The notes below the pieces were generated by a model that did not search any database, was not told the origin of the DNA, and saw only the letters and a list, made by a program, of their open reading frames with translations. Both the position numbers and the translations under genes were made by a program. Source: Streptomyces sp. CB01881 (lineage in GTDB: Bacteria; Actinomycetota; Actinomycetes; Streptomycetales; Streptomycetaceae). Taken from it: a DNA stretch of 64,000 bases. Positions 47,661 to 56,019 of this stretch are shown piece by piece. Positions within the stretch are counted from its first letter, which is position 1. Each line of letters starts with the position of its first letter. Location: positions 423,862 through 487,861 of the forward strand of contig NZ_CP026498.1 in NCBI RefSeq assembly GCF_002953255.1. Reading direction: 5' to 3'.

Positions 47661-48298
47661 TTCTTCCTACCTCCTCGGCCGTCCGCGCCCACGAGAATGC
47701 GCACGGCGCGCGACGCCGAATCACCGGTGCGGCAGGACCGGACCCGGGGCGAAGGCGCGCCGCGCCTTGGCGCCGCCCATTCGCCGACGCCCCGAAATCC
47801 GGCTGAATCACCGTGACCCCGGTGTCCGAATCACAATGGTCCAGGTGTTTCAGAGAATTCCAGGTGACCTTTGACAAATCCGTTCCGACTTCTCGGACAT
47901 CCACAGGAATCCGGGCAACCACCTGCCCGTCCGGGCGCGCGCGGCCGCCCGTTGACACGCCGCGCAGTCATCCCGTGGCCCAGCTGCGAAGTCGGGCCGT
48001 GAATATCCGTGAAAGCCGCCTCCCGGGAACTCGCCCGGGGAACCAATGCCACTCTTCAGTTCACTTCCGGTTCGGCGGGTTGTCAAGGATCGGCCGCCCC
48101 CGACCGGCCGAACCACCCGGCGCCCGGCGGCAATCGGGGATGGCGGCCCGAATCCGGCGCTCACGCTCCAAATCTGAGATCGTACACGGATTGTAGGGGT
48201 GGACGGAGATGAATTCCGGGGATTCGCCAGCGGAGCGGTGGACCGCCCGCGGCCGGCGCCGGCGTCGCGTCACACTCCGCGAGCCCCCGCCCCGCCCC
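47661..48298. other. Gene-free, AT-richer leader region of the MSQVCN genes
   Basis: 638 bases with noticeably lower GC than the rest, especially 47820-48200 (AATTCCAGG, TTTGACAAATC, GTACACGGATTGTAG). It holds the three GAATCAC motifs. No reading frame with normal codon use. It is also the 3' flank of the condensation-domain gene ending at 48299. It could hold an unknown RNA. Confidence 0.5.
47716..47834 (-). promoter_or_regulatory. Three copies of a CYGAATCAC motif upstream of the MSQVCN unit
   Basis: CCGAATCAC (47716-47724), CTGAATCAC (47803-47811) and CCGAATCAC (47826-47834) occur in the same orientation within 175 bases of the start codon at 47660. The two distal copies are 23 bp apart, about two helix turns. 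Repeated direct motifs suggest binding of a regulator. Confidence 0.45.
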
Positions 48299-50074
48299 TC
48301 ACGGAGAGTCGGCGGCGGGGCCGGCGATGTCCGGATCACGGCCAGCGCCCTCGGCGGTCACCGGCAGGGTGTCCCACGGGATCGGGCCGGACGGGCGGGT
48401 GTCGGTGGCCGTGTGCACGACGTAGTGGTGGGGGGCCATCGCGGTGTCGCGGCCGGGGATGGCCGCGACCACCGCCCGGTGGGCCGCGAGCGGAGTGAGG
48501 CCCGGACCGCGGGTGGCGATGCGGGCGACGAGGCGGCCGTCCACCAACTCGACGGCGGTACCCAGGATCTCGGCGGTGATGCCGGCGGTGGCGCCGGAGG
48601 CGATCTCGGCACTGCCGAGGGCATCGGCCACCAGGGACCGGGCGGCGTCCAGGTCGATCCAGCCGCCGTCGACCACGGCCCAGGCGCCGGTCCGGACGGC
48701 GGACGGCACGCCCGTCAGCCCGGGCAGGTCGGCGAGCGGGAGCGGTCCGTGCGCGGCGGCCTTCAGGACGGCGGGCAGGGCGAGCGCGAATCGTTCGGTC
48801 TCCGCGCGGTCGAGCACCTGTGGGCAGGCGAGCAGGACGAACTCCAGACTGCCGGAGGTGCGCAGGAGGTTGAGCATGATACGGACCGGGAGCGGCGGGT
48901 CGGGCAGCCAGGTCAGTTCCGGGTCGCCCGTCGGGGCCGGGCGGGCGTCGGACATCGCCTCGGGGATGGTCAGACTGAGGTCGTTGACGACGACCTGCCG
49001 GGCGAAGCGGGTGCCGCGCAGGTGGGCGACGTCCTCGATCAGCTGCCAGACGTTCCCGGCGGGGAGAGTACTGTGCCAGTAGCCGGCGAGCGAGGCGGCC
49101 TTTGCCCGGCCGATCAGCTCGTCCAGGTCGGCGGCGTCCGCATCCAGGGCCAGCAGGGCGTCCTGGGCGAGGGTGCCGATGTGGTCGGCCATCGCGGCCC
49201 GTTGGCGGTTGGCCGAGAGGGCGGTCAGCACCAGGGCGGAGTGGCCGGCGCGCTGGGCGACCAGCGCGGCGAAGGCCGCGAGCAGGACGACCGAGGGGCT
49301 CGCGCCGGTCCGCCGTGAGGCGGCGGCGAGGTCGGCGCCGGCCGTGCGGGAGCGCAGGACCACGGCGGCGGCCCGGTCGGCCGGGCCGGTGATCCGGGAG
49401 TCCGCGAAGACCGTCTGCGGGCGGGTGGTGAGGATCTTCCGCCAGTGCCCGAGGGCGGCGGCGGCCTTGCGGCGGCCCTGCTCGCTCTGCTCCCGGGCGG
49501 CCACCTCCAGCGGGGTGCGCGCGGTGACGGGCGGCAATTCCTTGCCGGCCGCGAGGGCCAGCCAGTCCTCGATCAGCAGGGTGGTCGCCACGCCGTCCGC
49601 ACCGGCGTGACAGACGACCACGACCAGCCTCAACGCCAGGTCGGCGTCGGCCAGCAGGGTGAAGCGGAGCCGCGGGCCGGCCGCCAGGTCGAACGGGACG
49701 GCCACGTCCGTCCGCCCCGACTCCTCCGCCAGCCGGTCGAGTCCGGCCGCCGGAAGGCCCGGGGCGTCGAGCACGGTGACGGCGAACTCGCCCTCCGCGC
49801 GGACCTCCTGGCGCTCCGGGAAGGCGTCCGGTCCGGGGCCGGGCGGGAAGACCGTGCGCAGCGAGTCGTGCCGCTCGACCAGGGCGCGCAGGGCGTCAAG
49901 TGCCGCGGTCAGGGTGGTGCCGTCGGGCACCGGCCAGGCCGCCTCCTTGTTGATCTGCTCGGGAAGGTCGCTCCGGATGCAGCGGATCATGTTGTCCTGG
50001 CCGAGGGTGAGCGGCCCGGAGCCGCTGCTCGCGCCGCTGTACCGGACCGTGATCCGCCGGCTGGTTGCTGTCAC
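48299..50074 (-). CDS. Free-standing NRPS condensation-domain protein
   Basis: The start is GTG or ATG at 50074, 591 residues. GPLTLGQDNMIRCI near residue 21 is the C1 segment; LRALVERHDSLRTVF is C2; VVCHAGADGVATT at 154-166 is C3, with H156 as catalytic base and Cys155 in place of the first His of HHxxxDG; a YWHSTLPAGNVW stretch and RQVVVNDLSL follow. There is a C-terminal extension (from about 430) without a known domain. As a lone C domain it can join an acyl or aminoacyl group on one carrier to an amine or alcohol. It is last in a minus-strand set with the PPTase and thiolase genes. Confidence 0.85.
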   Translation of the reverse strand: MTATSRRITVRYSGASSGSGPLTLGQDNMIRCIRSDLPEQINKEAAWPVPDGTTLTAALDALRALVERHDSLRTVFPPGPGPDAFPERQEVRAEGEFAVTVLDAPGLPAAGLDRLAEESGRTDVAVPFDLAAGPRLRFTLLADADLALRLVVVVCHAGADGVATTLLIEDWLALAAGKELPPVTARTPLEVAAREQSEQGRRKAAAALGHWRKILTTRPQTVFADSRITGPADRAAAVVLRSRTAGADLAAASRRTGASPSVVLLAAFAALVAQRAGHSALVLTALSANRQRAAMADHIGTLAQDALLALDADAADLDELIGRAKAASLAGYWHSTLPAGNVWQLIEDVAHLRGTRFARQVVVNDLSLTIPEAMSDARPAPTGDPELTWLPDPPLPVRIMLNLLRTSGSLEFVLLACPQVLDRAETERFALALPAVLKAAAHGPLPLADLPGLTGVPSAVRTGAWAVVDGGWIDLDAARSLVADALGSAEIASGATAGITAEILGTAVELVDGRLVARIATRGPGLTPLAAHRAVVAAIPGRDTAMAPHHYVVHTATDTRPSGPIPWDTLPVTAEGAGRDPDIAGPAADSP

Positions 50075-50228
50075 GTCGTCCGTGCCCTTCGGCTCGTCGG
50101 GGGTCCAAGGGGATCCGAGCAGCCCTGAACGGGCCTGGGGGAGGCCTGAGGGCTCAGCGGGTTGTGGGTCGGGACGCTACCAGCGACCCGGGAAGGTGGT
50201 CCAGACCAAAAGTCCGGAACTCCCCATG

Positions 50229-50259
50229 CTTGGCCAAGCAGAATCTGACACTTGGTCAA
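50229..50259 (-). promoter_or_regulatory. Paired TTGRCCAAG motifs before the condensation gene
   Basis: On the minus strand TTGACCAAG (50259-50251) and TTGGCCAAG (50237-50229) lie 22 bp apart, about two helix turns; the second is the core of a perfect 12-bp palindrome GCTTGGCCAAGC (50228-50239). They sit in AT-richer DNA 155-185 bases before the gene start. Possible operator; the regulator is unknown. Confidence 0.4.
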
Positions 50260-50267
50260 TTTACCTT

Positions 50268-51017
50268 TCATGTACGTGACATGATGAACGATGGCGCTTC
50301 CCAGCACTGCAGCCGGAGCCGGAACGGGCGGTCGCCGACGGCCGCCACAGCGGCGCGGAACGGACCCGGCACCGGGGCGTCCGCGATCCGGCAGGGACCG
50401 TCGCCGAGGGCGCCCGCGCCGGTCAGGACCAGTGGCGCCGGCCCGGCCAGCGGCAGGCCGAAGCCCTGCACCAGCCGGCCGCCGAACGCCTTGACGCAGG
50501 CCTCGCGGCGACACCAGAGCTCGGTGAAACGCTCGGCCAGCACTTCGGGCGAGGAGGACTCGGCCAACGACGCGGCCTCGGCGCCCGGGAAGTAGCGGTT
50601 GGCGATCCGGGCGGCGACGCGCGGGTCGCGGACCTCCTCGACGTCGGCGCCGACCGGCCGGCCGTCGGCCAGGGCGAGGACGGCGAGGGCACCCGAGGCG
50701 GAGTAGCTGACACCGAGCGTGTGCCCCTCGCCCGCCGGCTCGGGTTTGCCGTGCGGGCCGCGGCGCCAGGCGAGTTCGGCCGGGTGCACGCCGAGGCGTT
50801 CGGCGACCAGCAGTCGGACGACCCCGTGCACGACGGTGAACCGTCGGCCGGTTGCTTCGTCCGGCCCCGCGGCGCGGGCCCGTTCGCCGGGGTCGAGCAG
50901 TGCGCCCAACGCCTCTACCACTGCGTCGGGTTGGTCCGTCGGGATCACCCAGAGGTCAACCAGGTCGACCAGTTCAATCGGGTCGACCGGGTCGGCCGAG
51001 TCGGGAGGCCCGGTCAC
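50268..51017 (-). CDS. 4'-phosphopantetheinyl transferase (Sfp type)
   Basis: GTG 51017 overlaps the stop of the preceding thiolase-like gene by four bases (GTGA), so translation is coupled; 249 residues. GVSYSASGALAVLALADGRP, VGADVEEVRD (Mg2+/CoA acid residues) and ELWCRREACVKAFGG form the Sfp signature. It transfers phosphopantetheine from CoA to carrier proteins. It presumably activates the carriers encoded at 51933 and 63306. Confidence 0.92.
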   Translation of the reverse strand: MTGPPDSADPVDPIELVDLVDLWVIPTDQPDAVVEALGALLDPGERARAAGPDEATGRRFTVVHGVVRLLVAERLGVHPAELAWRRGPHGKPEPAGEGHTLGVSYSASGALAVLALADGRPVGADVEEVRDPRVAARIANRYFPGAEAASLAESSSPEVLAERFTELWCRREACVKAFGGRLVQGFGLPLAGPAPLVLTGAGALGDGPCRIADAPVPGPFRAAVAAVGDRPFRLRLQCWEAPSFIMSRT

Positions 51018-51928
51018 GGTCCCGCCCGCAGGGCGAGGGTGCTGAGCACGCCGAGCCGGCGGTCGAAGCCCGCCGCCAGCACGGGCCGCCCCTCCGCCCG
51101 CCAAACGGGGAGCCGTTCGGCCAGCGCCGACCAGATGCCGGTGAACGGCTGGCCTCCGGTCGCCCGCACTGCGCCGTCGACACCGGCAGCGGCGCAGGCA
51201 TCGACATCGGCGTCGGCGTCGGCGTCGGCGTCGGTGTCGGCATCGGCGTCGGCGTCAGTGTCGGTGTCGGTGCCGACGTCGACCGCCAGGCCGGGGCCGA
51301 GCAGAACGGCCGCCCCCTCCCCCAGGGCCCGAACCGCCTCGCCGACGGTCTTCGCCGCGAGTTCGTCATCGACCAAAGGGATCTGATTGATCGTCAGCTC
51401 ACCGCCCGCCACCTCGTCGCAGACCAGCACCACCGCACAGTGCCGCTCGGGCAGGTCGACCGGCTCCGCGGCCCGGTAGTGCAACGCGGTCTGCTCGGCC
51501 AGCACCACCACCGCACGCCGGCAGGCCCCCGTCCGGTGGTACTCGGCGGCGACCCGCAAGGCACTGAAGGCCGCGGCCGGTCCCTGGTCGCACAGCGCGA
51601 AGGCGAGCGGCTCACCCGGACAGGACCGGCTGAGCGCCAGCGAACTCGGCGCCCCGGGACGGATGTCCGGAGAGTCGAAGGCCAGGATCAGCAGGTCGAC
51701 CGGCCGGCCGTCGGCGAGTGCCTCGCGCAGCAGGCCCTCGGCCATCTCCTCGTACGAGTGGCCGACGCCCTCGGCCAGCAGGTCCTCGCGCAGCGGCAGG
51801 CCGTACGGACGGACCAGGTCGGAGACGAAGACCCTCAGGTCGGGATCGAGCGAGGTCTCCGACCGCCCGTCGGGGTACCCCACCACGGCCCGGGTGACGA
51901 CCAGGCCGGAGGCGGAAGCGGCGCCCAC
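51014..51928 (-). CDS. Thiolase-fold (KAS III-like) protein with acidic Asp-Ala repeat
   Basis: GTG 51928, 304 residues, four bases after the carrier-protein stop. The thiolase-like text includes VDLLILAFDSPDIRPGAPS, then CPGEPLAFALCDQGPAAAFS around residue 115, whose Cys may be the acyl site, and RRAVVVLAEQTALHYRAAEP. I cannot find the usual His and Asn partners. Near residue 220 is a low-complexity run of alternating Asp, Ala and Thr from a hexanucleotide repeat. It may be a chain-length-type partner of the synthase at 52378. Confidence 0.7.
   Translation of the reverse strand: MGAASASGLVVTRAVVGYPDGRSETSLDPDLRVFVSDLVRPYGLPLREDLLAEGVGHSYEEMAEGLLREALADGRPVDLLILAFDSPDIRPGAPSSLALSRSCPGEPLAFALCDQGPAAAFSALRVAAEYHRTGACRRAVVVLAEQTALHYRAAEPVDLPERHCAVVLVCDEVAGGELTINQIPLVDDELAAKTVGEAVRALGEGAAVLLGPGLAVDVGTDTDTDADADADTDADADADADVDACAAAGVDGAVRATGGQPFTGIWSALAERLPVWRAEGRPVLAAGFDRRLGVLSTLALRAGP
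51196..51288. repeat. In-frame GTCGGC/GTCGGT hexamer tract inside a thiolase-like gene
   Basis: About fifteen variants of a hexamer (GGCGTC, GGTGTC, GGCATC) run head to tail. They encode alternating Asp and Ala/Thr, so changes in copy number by six bases keep the frame. Confidence 0.9.
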
Positions 51929-51932
51929 CCGG

Positions 51933-52223
51933 TCAGTCCTCGGGGATGATGTGGCCGGCCACGTAGTCGGCCAGGCTGGTCACCGAGCGCAGGTCGTCCT
52001 CACCGATCTGCTCGACGTCGACCTGGATGTCGAGTGCCTCCTCGACCTCCAGGATCAGCTCGATGGTGCCGGCCGAGGTGAGGCCGAGATCGTCGAAGAG
52101 GCAGGCGTTCTCGGGGATTTCGGGGAGGTCGCGCTTGAGCACGCGCGGCAGCAGCTCGCCGAGGCTGTGCAGGATCCGCTCGCGCAGCTCGGTGTCAGTG
52201 GTCTGGACCGCGGGGTCTGGCAT
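51933..52223 (-). CDS. Acyl carrier protein
   Basis: ATG 52223, 96 residues. The core is LFDDLGLTSAGTIELILEVE: the Ser in D-L-G-L-T-S is the phosphopantetheine site. Helix 1 is ERILHSLGELLPRVLK, and the C-terminal EQIGEDDLRSVTSLADYVAG is helix 4. It stands between two thiolase-fold synthases, which probably use it as a substrate carrier. All these genes are on the minus strand with small gaps. Confidence 0.92.
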   Translation of the reverse strand: MPDPAVQTTDTELRERILHSLGELLPRVLKRDLPEIPENACLFDDLGLTSAGTIELILEVEEALDIQVDVEQIGEDDLRSVTSLADYVAGHIIPED

Positions 52224-52377
52224 GGGTGTCCCGTCCCGTCGTGCGTGAGAGGTGAATGGGTGTGGTGGAAGCGGCCGGCCGGGGTGTGGTCGTCCTCGCC
52301 GTGCCGCTGCGCCCGCCGCGCGGCGGGGGCCGGCCCCCGGATCCCGGCGCCGGACGGTACGCCGGACCGGCGGTGCG

Positions 52378-53310
52378 TCAGTGTTCGACGGCCATGGCCG
52401 AGAAGGTGGCTCCGACGCCGGCGGCGGCGATCAGGTAGCGGTCGCCGCGGCGGAGCAGCCCCCGCGTGGTGGCGGTGTGGAGATTGATGAGGCTGTCTGC
52501 AGCGAAACTGTGCCCGACGGCGGGCACGTTGTCCAGCACCACCTTCTCCACCGGGTACCCGATCCGACGGCAGATCATCCGCCAGGAGGCCTGGTTGACG
52601 TTGTGCGGAAGGATCACCGCCACATCCGAGAGGTCCAGACCTGCCTGGTCGAGGGCGGCCTCCATCGCCTCGATCATCACCGCCGGGTACTCGCGCTGGT
52701 AGCGGGCGAGCAGGTCCTGGTCCCCGGCCAGGCGGCCGTCGAACTCCGGTCGATGGCGCACGGCGTAGGAGAGCACGCGGTTGCGCTCGCCGGTCGCACG
52801 GACCAGGCAGGCGGCCGCGCCCTCGGCGAAGATCCCCGTCTCGGGCACCACCTGGGCGTCCTTGGTGAAGGTCTTCTCCCCGGCCAGCACCAGCGCGAGG
52901 GCCTCCGGATCGTCGGAGCCGGCCAGCAGCCGGCCGGCCAGGTCGACGGCCAGCAGGCCCACCGCACAGGCATGGTGGGTGACGGTGAAGGCGACGGCAT
53001 GGGACAGGCCGTAGCGGTCGAGCAGTTGGTGCAGCGGGTTGAGCGGGTAGGGCACCGCCACCGGCATGCTGCGCGCGTGGATCACGAAGCGGACGTGCCG
53101 TTCGCGTCCGCGCAGCTCCGGTAGTGCCTCGACGGCGGCGCCGAGCAGGTCGGGCAGCGTCCCGTCCGGGTCCAGTCGCAGCTGGTCCAGGCCGTGGAAG
53201 CGGCGGAAGAGTCGAAGTTGACGTGGGGTCAGGCCGATGCGCTCGCCCACCGCCTCGATGGGCACGGTGTGGTGGGGGAGGTGGACGGCCACTGCCTCCA
53301 GTGCGGTCAC
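52378..53310 (-). CDS. 3-oxoacyl-ACP synthase III (FabH)-like
   Basis: GTG 53310, 310 residues. C115 lies in VTHHACAVGLLAVDL, H236 in LPHNVNQASWRM, and the third site, usually Asn in a G-N-T/H-S pattern, reads VGHSFAADS with His267. A TACTAG box lies a few bases upstream of GTG with no ribosome site, so the mRNA may be leaderless. KAS III enzymes start a chain from acyl-CoA or transfer acyl groups to a carrier or hydroxyl; the Asn change favours acyl transfer over condensation (inference). It opens the minus-strand unit, divergent from 53434. Confidence 0.85.
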   Translation of the reverse strand: MTALEAVAVHLPHHTVPIEAVGERIGLTPRQLRLFRRFHGLDQLRLDPDGTLPDLLGAAVEALPELRGRERHVRFVIHARSMPVAVPYPLNPLHQLLDRYGLSHAVAFTVTHHACAVGLLAVDLAGRLLAGSDDPEALALVLAGEKTFTKDAQVVPETGIFAEGAAACLVRATGERNRVLSYAVRHRPEFDGRLAGDQDLLARYQREYPAVMIEAMEAALDQAGLDLSDVAVILPHNVNQASWRMICRRIGYPVEKVVLDNVPAVGHSFAADSLINLHTATTRGLLRRGDRYLIAAAGVGATFSAMAVEH

Positions 53311-53433
53311 GCGGGCTAGTATTCCGACGCCCGACGGGTCGCACAAGTGATCTCGGGCCGTTCGAGGACGAGTTTGCGGACCTGTCCTCGGAGTCATCCG
53401 CCCCCTGCCGTCGAGCTGGTGGAGCCACACCCC

Positions 53434-53733
53434 ATGACTGATCGTAAACCTTCCCTTCCCCCTGCCCGGGTGCACCCGGAGCTGGTCGAGCTGCTGGTCA
53501 AGGCGGCCGACGCGCCGCCGCAATGGGCGGCGCTGATCACCCCGCAGGCCCGGCTGGACGCCGATCTGCTGCTGGACGAGTGCGAACTCGCCCTCTTGGA
53601 CACCCTGCTGACCGAACGCTTCGGCGCGGCGGCCGGCCTGGCCGCGGTGCGCGCCGGGCTGGACCTCGCCGCACTGGAGGCGCTGACCGTCGCCGAGGTG
53701 CAGCGGATCCTGCCCGAAGGGGCAGCCCGATGA
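53434..53733 (+). CDS. Carrier-like small protein without phosphopantetheine Ser
   Basis: ATG 53434, 99 residues; GGTGGAG upstream. The text RLDADLLLDECELALLDTLL, then TERFG, and AALEALTVAEVQRIL matches the helix 2 to helix 4 pattern of carrier proteins, but the D-S-L motif is D-E-C-E-L, with no Ser. It overlaps the glycosyltransferase start (ATGA). It might be a scaffold or a decoy for the carrier in this cluster; function unknown. Confidence 0.7.
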   Translation: MTDRKPSLPPARVHPELVELLVKAADAPPQWAALITPQARLDADLLLDECELALLDTLLTERFGAAAGLAAVRAGLDLAALEALTVAEVQRILPEGAAR

Positions 53734-54911
53734 GCCGCTTCCTGCTGGTCGTACCGCCGTTGACCGGGCACGTGAATCCGATCGCCGGCATCGCCCGCGA
53801 ACTGACCGCCCGCGGGCACGAAGTCGCCTGGACGGGCACCGAGTCGGTGCTGCGACCGCTGCTCGGGCCGGACGCGCAGGTCCTGGGCACCGGCACCCGG
53901 GCGTTCCGGGCGCAGGGCGGGCAGGGACTGGCCGCCCTGCGTTCGCTCTGGGAGGGCTTCATCGTCCCGTACGCGCGGTTCACCACCAAGCCGCTGGACG
54001 CGGTGGTGCGGGAGTACCGGCCGGACGCGCTGCTGGTCGACCAGCACACCCCGGCAGGCGCCCTGGTCGCACACCGGCACGGGCTGCCGTGGGCGAGCCT
54101 GGCCCCCGGCGCGATGGAGCTGGGGCGGCCGTTCCGGGCGTTGCCGCAGGTGGAGGCCTGGATGACCGGGCTGCTCCGCGGCCTCTGGCAGCGGGCCGGG
54201 CTGCCGGAGCACGAGTACACCGACCCGCGCTTCTCCCCCGCCCTGGTGCTGGCGCCGACCGGGCGGGCGCTCACCGGCGCGGCGCCCCTCCCGGCGCAGG
54301 TGGCGCTGGTGGGGCCGGTGCTGGCCGAGCGGCCCGCCGATCCGGCGTTCCCGTGGGAGCGGCTGGACCCCGGCCGTCGGCGGGTGCTGGTCACCATGGG
54401 CACGCTGGCCGGCGGGCTCGGCGCGGACTTCCACGCCCGGGCCGTCCGGGCACTGGCGCTCTGCGGCGACGACGTGCAGCCGGTGATCGCGGCGCCGCAC
54501 ACCCTGCTGCCCGAACTGCCCGGCCACGCCGTCGCGGTGGACCGGGCCCCGGTGCTGGAGCTGATGGCCCGCGGCGCCTTGGACGCGGTGCTCTGTCACG
54601 GCGGGATGAACACCGTCGGCGAGGCGCTGGCGCACGGGTTGCCGCTGGTCACCGCGCCGATCCGGCACGACCAGCCGTTCGTGGCGGCGCAGGTCGCGGC
54701 GGCCGGCGCCGGGCTGAAGGTGCCGTTCGCCCGGGTGACGGCGGAACGGCTGGCGGCGCGGCTGCGCACCGTCCTGGACTCGGGCACCCACCGCGAGGCG
54801 GCCGCCCGGGTCGGGGCCGCCCTGCTGGCCGGCGGCGGGGCCGTCGCGGCGGCCGACCGGCTGGAGACGCTGGTCGCGGGTGGGACGGACCGTCAGAATC
54901 CATTGGTCTAG
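53730..54911 (+). CDS. Macrolide-type glycosyltransferase (GT1, UGT-like)
   Basis: ATG 53730 shares ATGA with the stop of the small gene; 393 residues. The N domain starts FLLVVPPLTGHVNPIAGIAR. The C-terminal nucleotide-sugar site shows VLVTMGTLAGG and AVLCHGGMNTVGEALAHGLP, then PLVTAPIRHDQPF, the GT1 PSPG-like motif. It probably attaches a sugar to the cluster product. The next genes code for an export pump. Confidence 0.93.
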   Translation: MSRFLLVVPPLTGHVNPIAGIARELTARGHEVAWTGTESVLRPLLGPDAQVLGTGTRAFRAQGGQGLAALRSLWEGFIVPYARFTTKPLDAVVREYRPDALLVDQHTPAGALVAHRHGLPWASLAPGAMELGRPFRALPQVEAWMTGLLRGLWQRAGLPEHEYTDPRFSPALVLAPTGRALTGAAPLPAQVALVGPVLAERPADPAFPWERLDPGRRRVLVTMGTLAGGLGADFHARAVRALALCGDDVQPVIAAPHTLLPELPGHAVAVDRAPVLELMARGALDAVLCHGGMNTVGEALAHGLPLVTAPIRHDQPFVAAQVAAAGAGLKVPFARVTAERLAARLRTVLDSGTHREAAARVGAALLAGGGAVAAADRLETLVAGGTDRQNPLV

Positions 54912-55038
54912 GCCATTGTTTCCGGAGGGCCGCAGACCCTAGGGTGGCGCCCAGTACTCCTTCCGCAGTACCCCTCACCCCTTCCGCAGCACCGCATCCC
55001 AGGTGCCCCGGCAACCCATCCCCGCACGGGAGTTCTGG

Positions 55039-55995
55039 TTGATCGAGACCAAGGGACTTCGCAAGTCCTATCCGTCCAAAAAACGCGGCCAGGCCGCCGT
55101 CGACGCCGTCCGCGGCATCGACCTGGACGTGGCCGCAGGTGAGATCTTCGGCTTCCTCGGCCCCAACGGCGCCGGCAAGACGACCACTCTGCGCATGCTC
55201 GCCACGCTCATCCGCCCGGACGGCGGCGAGGCCCGGATCGCCGGTGCCGACCTGCTCGCCGACCCGGCGGACGTCCGCCGCCGGATCGGCTACGTCGCCC
55301 AGGGCGGCGGCACCACCGACGCCGTCAGCGCCCGCGAGGAGCTGGTGCTCCAGGCCCGGATGCACGGCACCGGCAAAGCCGCGGCCCAGCAGCACGCCGA
55401 GGAGGCCCTGAAGGCCTTCGAGCTCACCGAGTTCGGCGACCGGCCGTGCCGCACCTACTCCGGCGGCCAGCGCCGCCGGGTGGACATCGCGCTCGGCGTC
55501 ATCCACTCGCCCCGGGTGCTCTTCCTGGACGAACCCACCGTGGGCCTGGACCCCGCCAGCCGGGGCCACGTCTGGGCGGAGATCCGGCGGCTGCGCGACG
55601 AGGGCATGACCGTCGTGGTGACCACCCACTACCTGGAGGAGGCCGACGCGCTCTGCGACCGGGTCGCCATCGTCGACCACGGGGAGATCGTCGCCGAGGG
55701 CACGCCCGAGACCCTCAAGCGGGAGATCTCCGGCGACGTGGTGCTCGTCGGACTGCCCGCCGGGGAAACCGAACGGGCCACCAAGGCCCTGCGCGAACAG
55801 ACCTACCTGCACCGCCTGGAGGCGCAGGGCGAGGACGGTCTCCGGCTCTACCTGGACGACGGCGCCGCCGCGATCCCGCAGCTGCTCCGCGTGCTCGACG
55901 GCGCGGGCGTGGTGCCCGGCACCGTGCAGCTCCAACGGCCCAGCCTGGACGACGTGTTCCTGGCCCGCACGGGCCGCTCGATCGAGCAGGCCTGA
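55039..55995 (+). CDS. ABC transporter ATP-binding protein, DrrA type
   Basis: The chosen start is TTG 55039 with GGGAG six bases upstream; a longer frame from GTG 55003 is possible. 318 residues. FGFLGPNGAGKTTT (Walker A), TYSGGQRRRVDIALG (signature), VLFLDEPTVGLDPASRGHVW (Walker B and D loop) and VVVTTHYLEEADALCDRVAI (H loop) are all present. The daunorubicin-type C-terminal domain (LDDVFLARTGRS) ends the protein. With the permease it forms a drug exporter, likely for the cluster product and self-resistance. Confidence 0.94.
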   Translation: MIETKGLRKSYPSKKRGQAAVDAVRGIDLDVAAGEIFGFLGPNGAGKTTTLRMLATLIRPDGGEARIAGADLLADPADVRRRIGYVAQGGGTTDAVSAREELVLQARMHGTGKAAAQQHAEEALKAFELTEFGDRPCRTYSGGQRRRVDIALGVIHSPRVLFLDEPTVGLDPASRGHVWAEIRRLRDEGMTVVVTTHYLEEADALCDRVAIVDHGEIVAEGTPETLKREISGDVVLVGLPAGETERATKALREQTYLHRLEAQGEDGLRLYLDDGAAAIPQLLRVLDGAGVVPGTVQLQRPSLDDVFLARTGRSIEQA

Positions 55996-56019
55996 CCACC
56001 GACTCCCCAAGGGGCTCCC

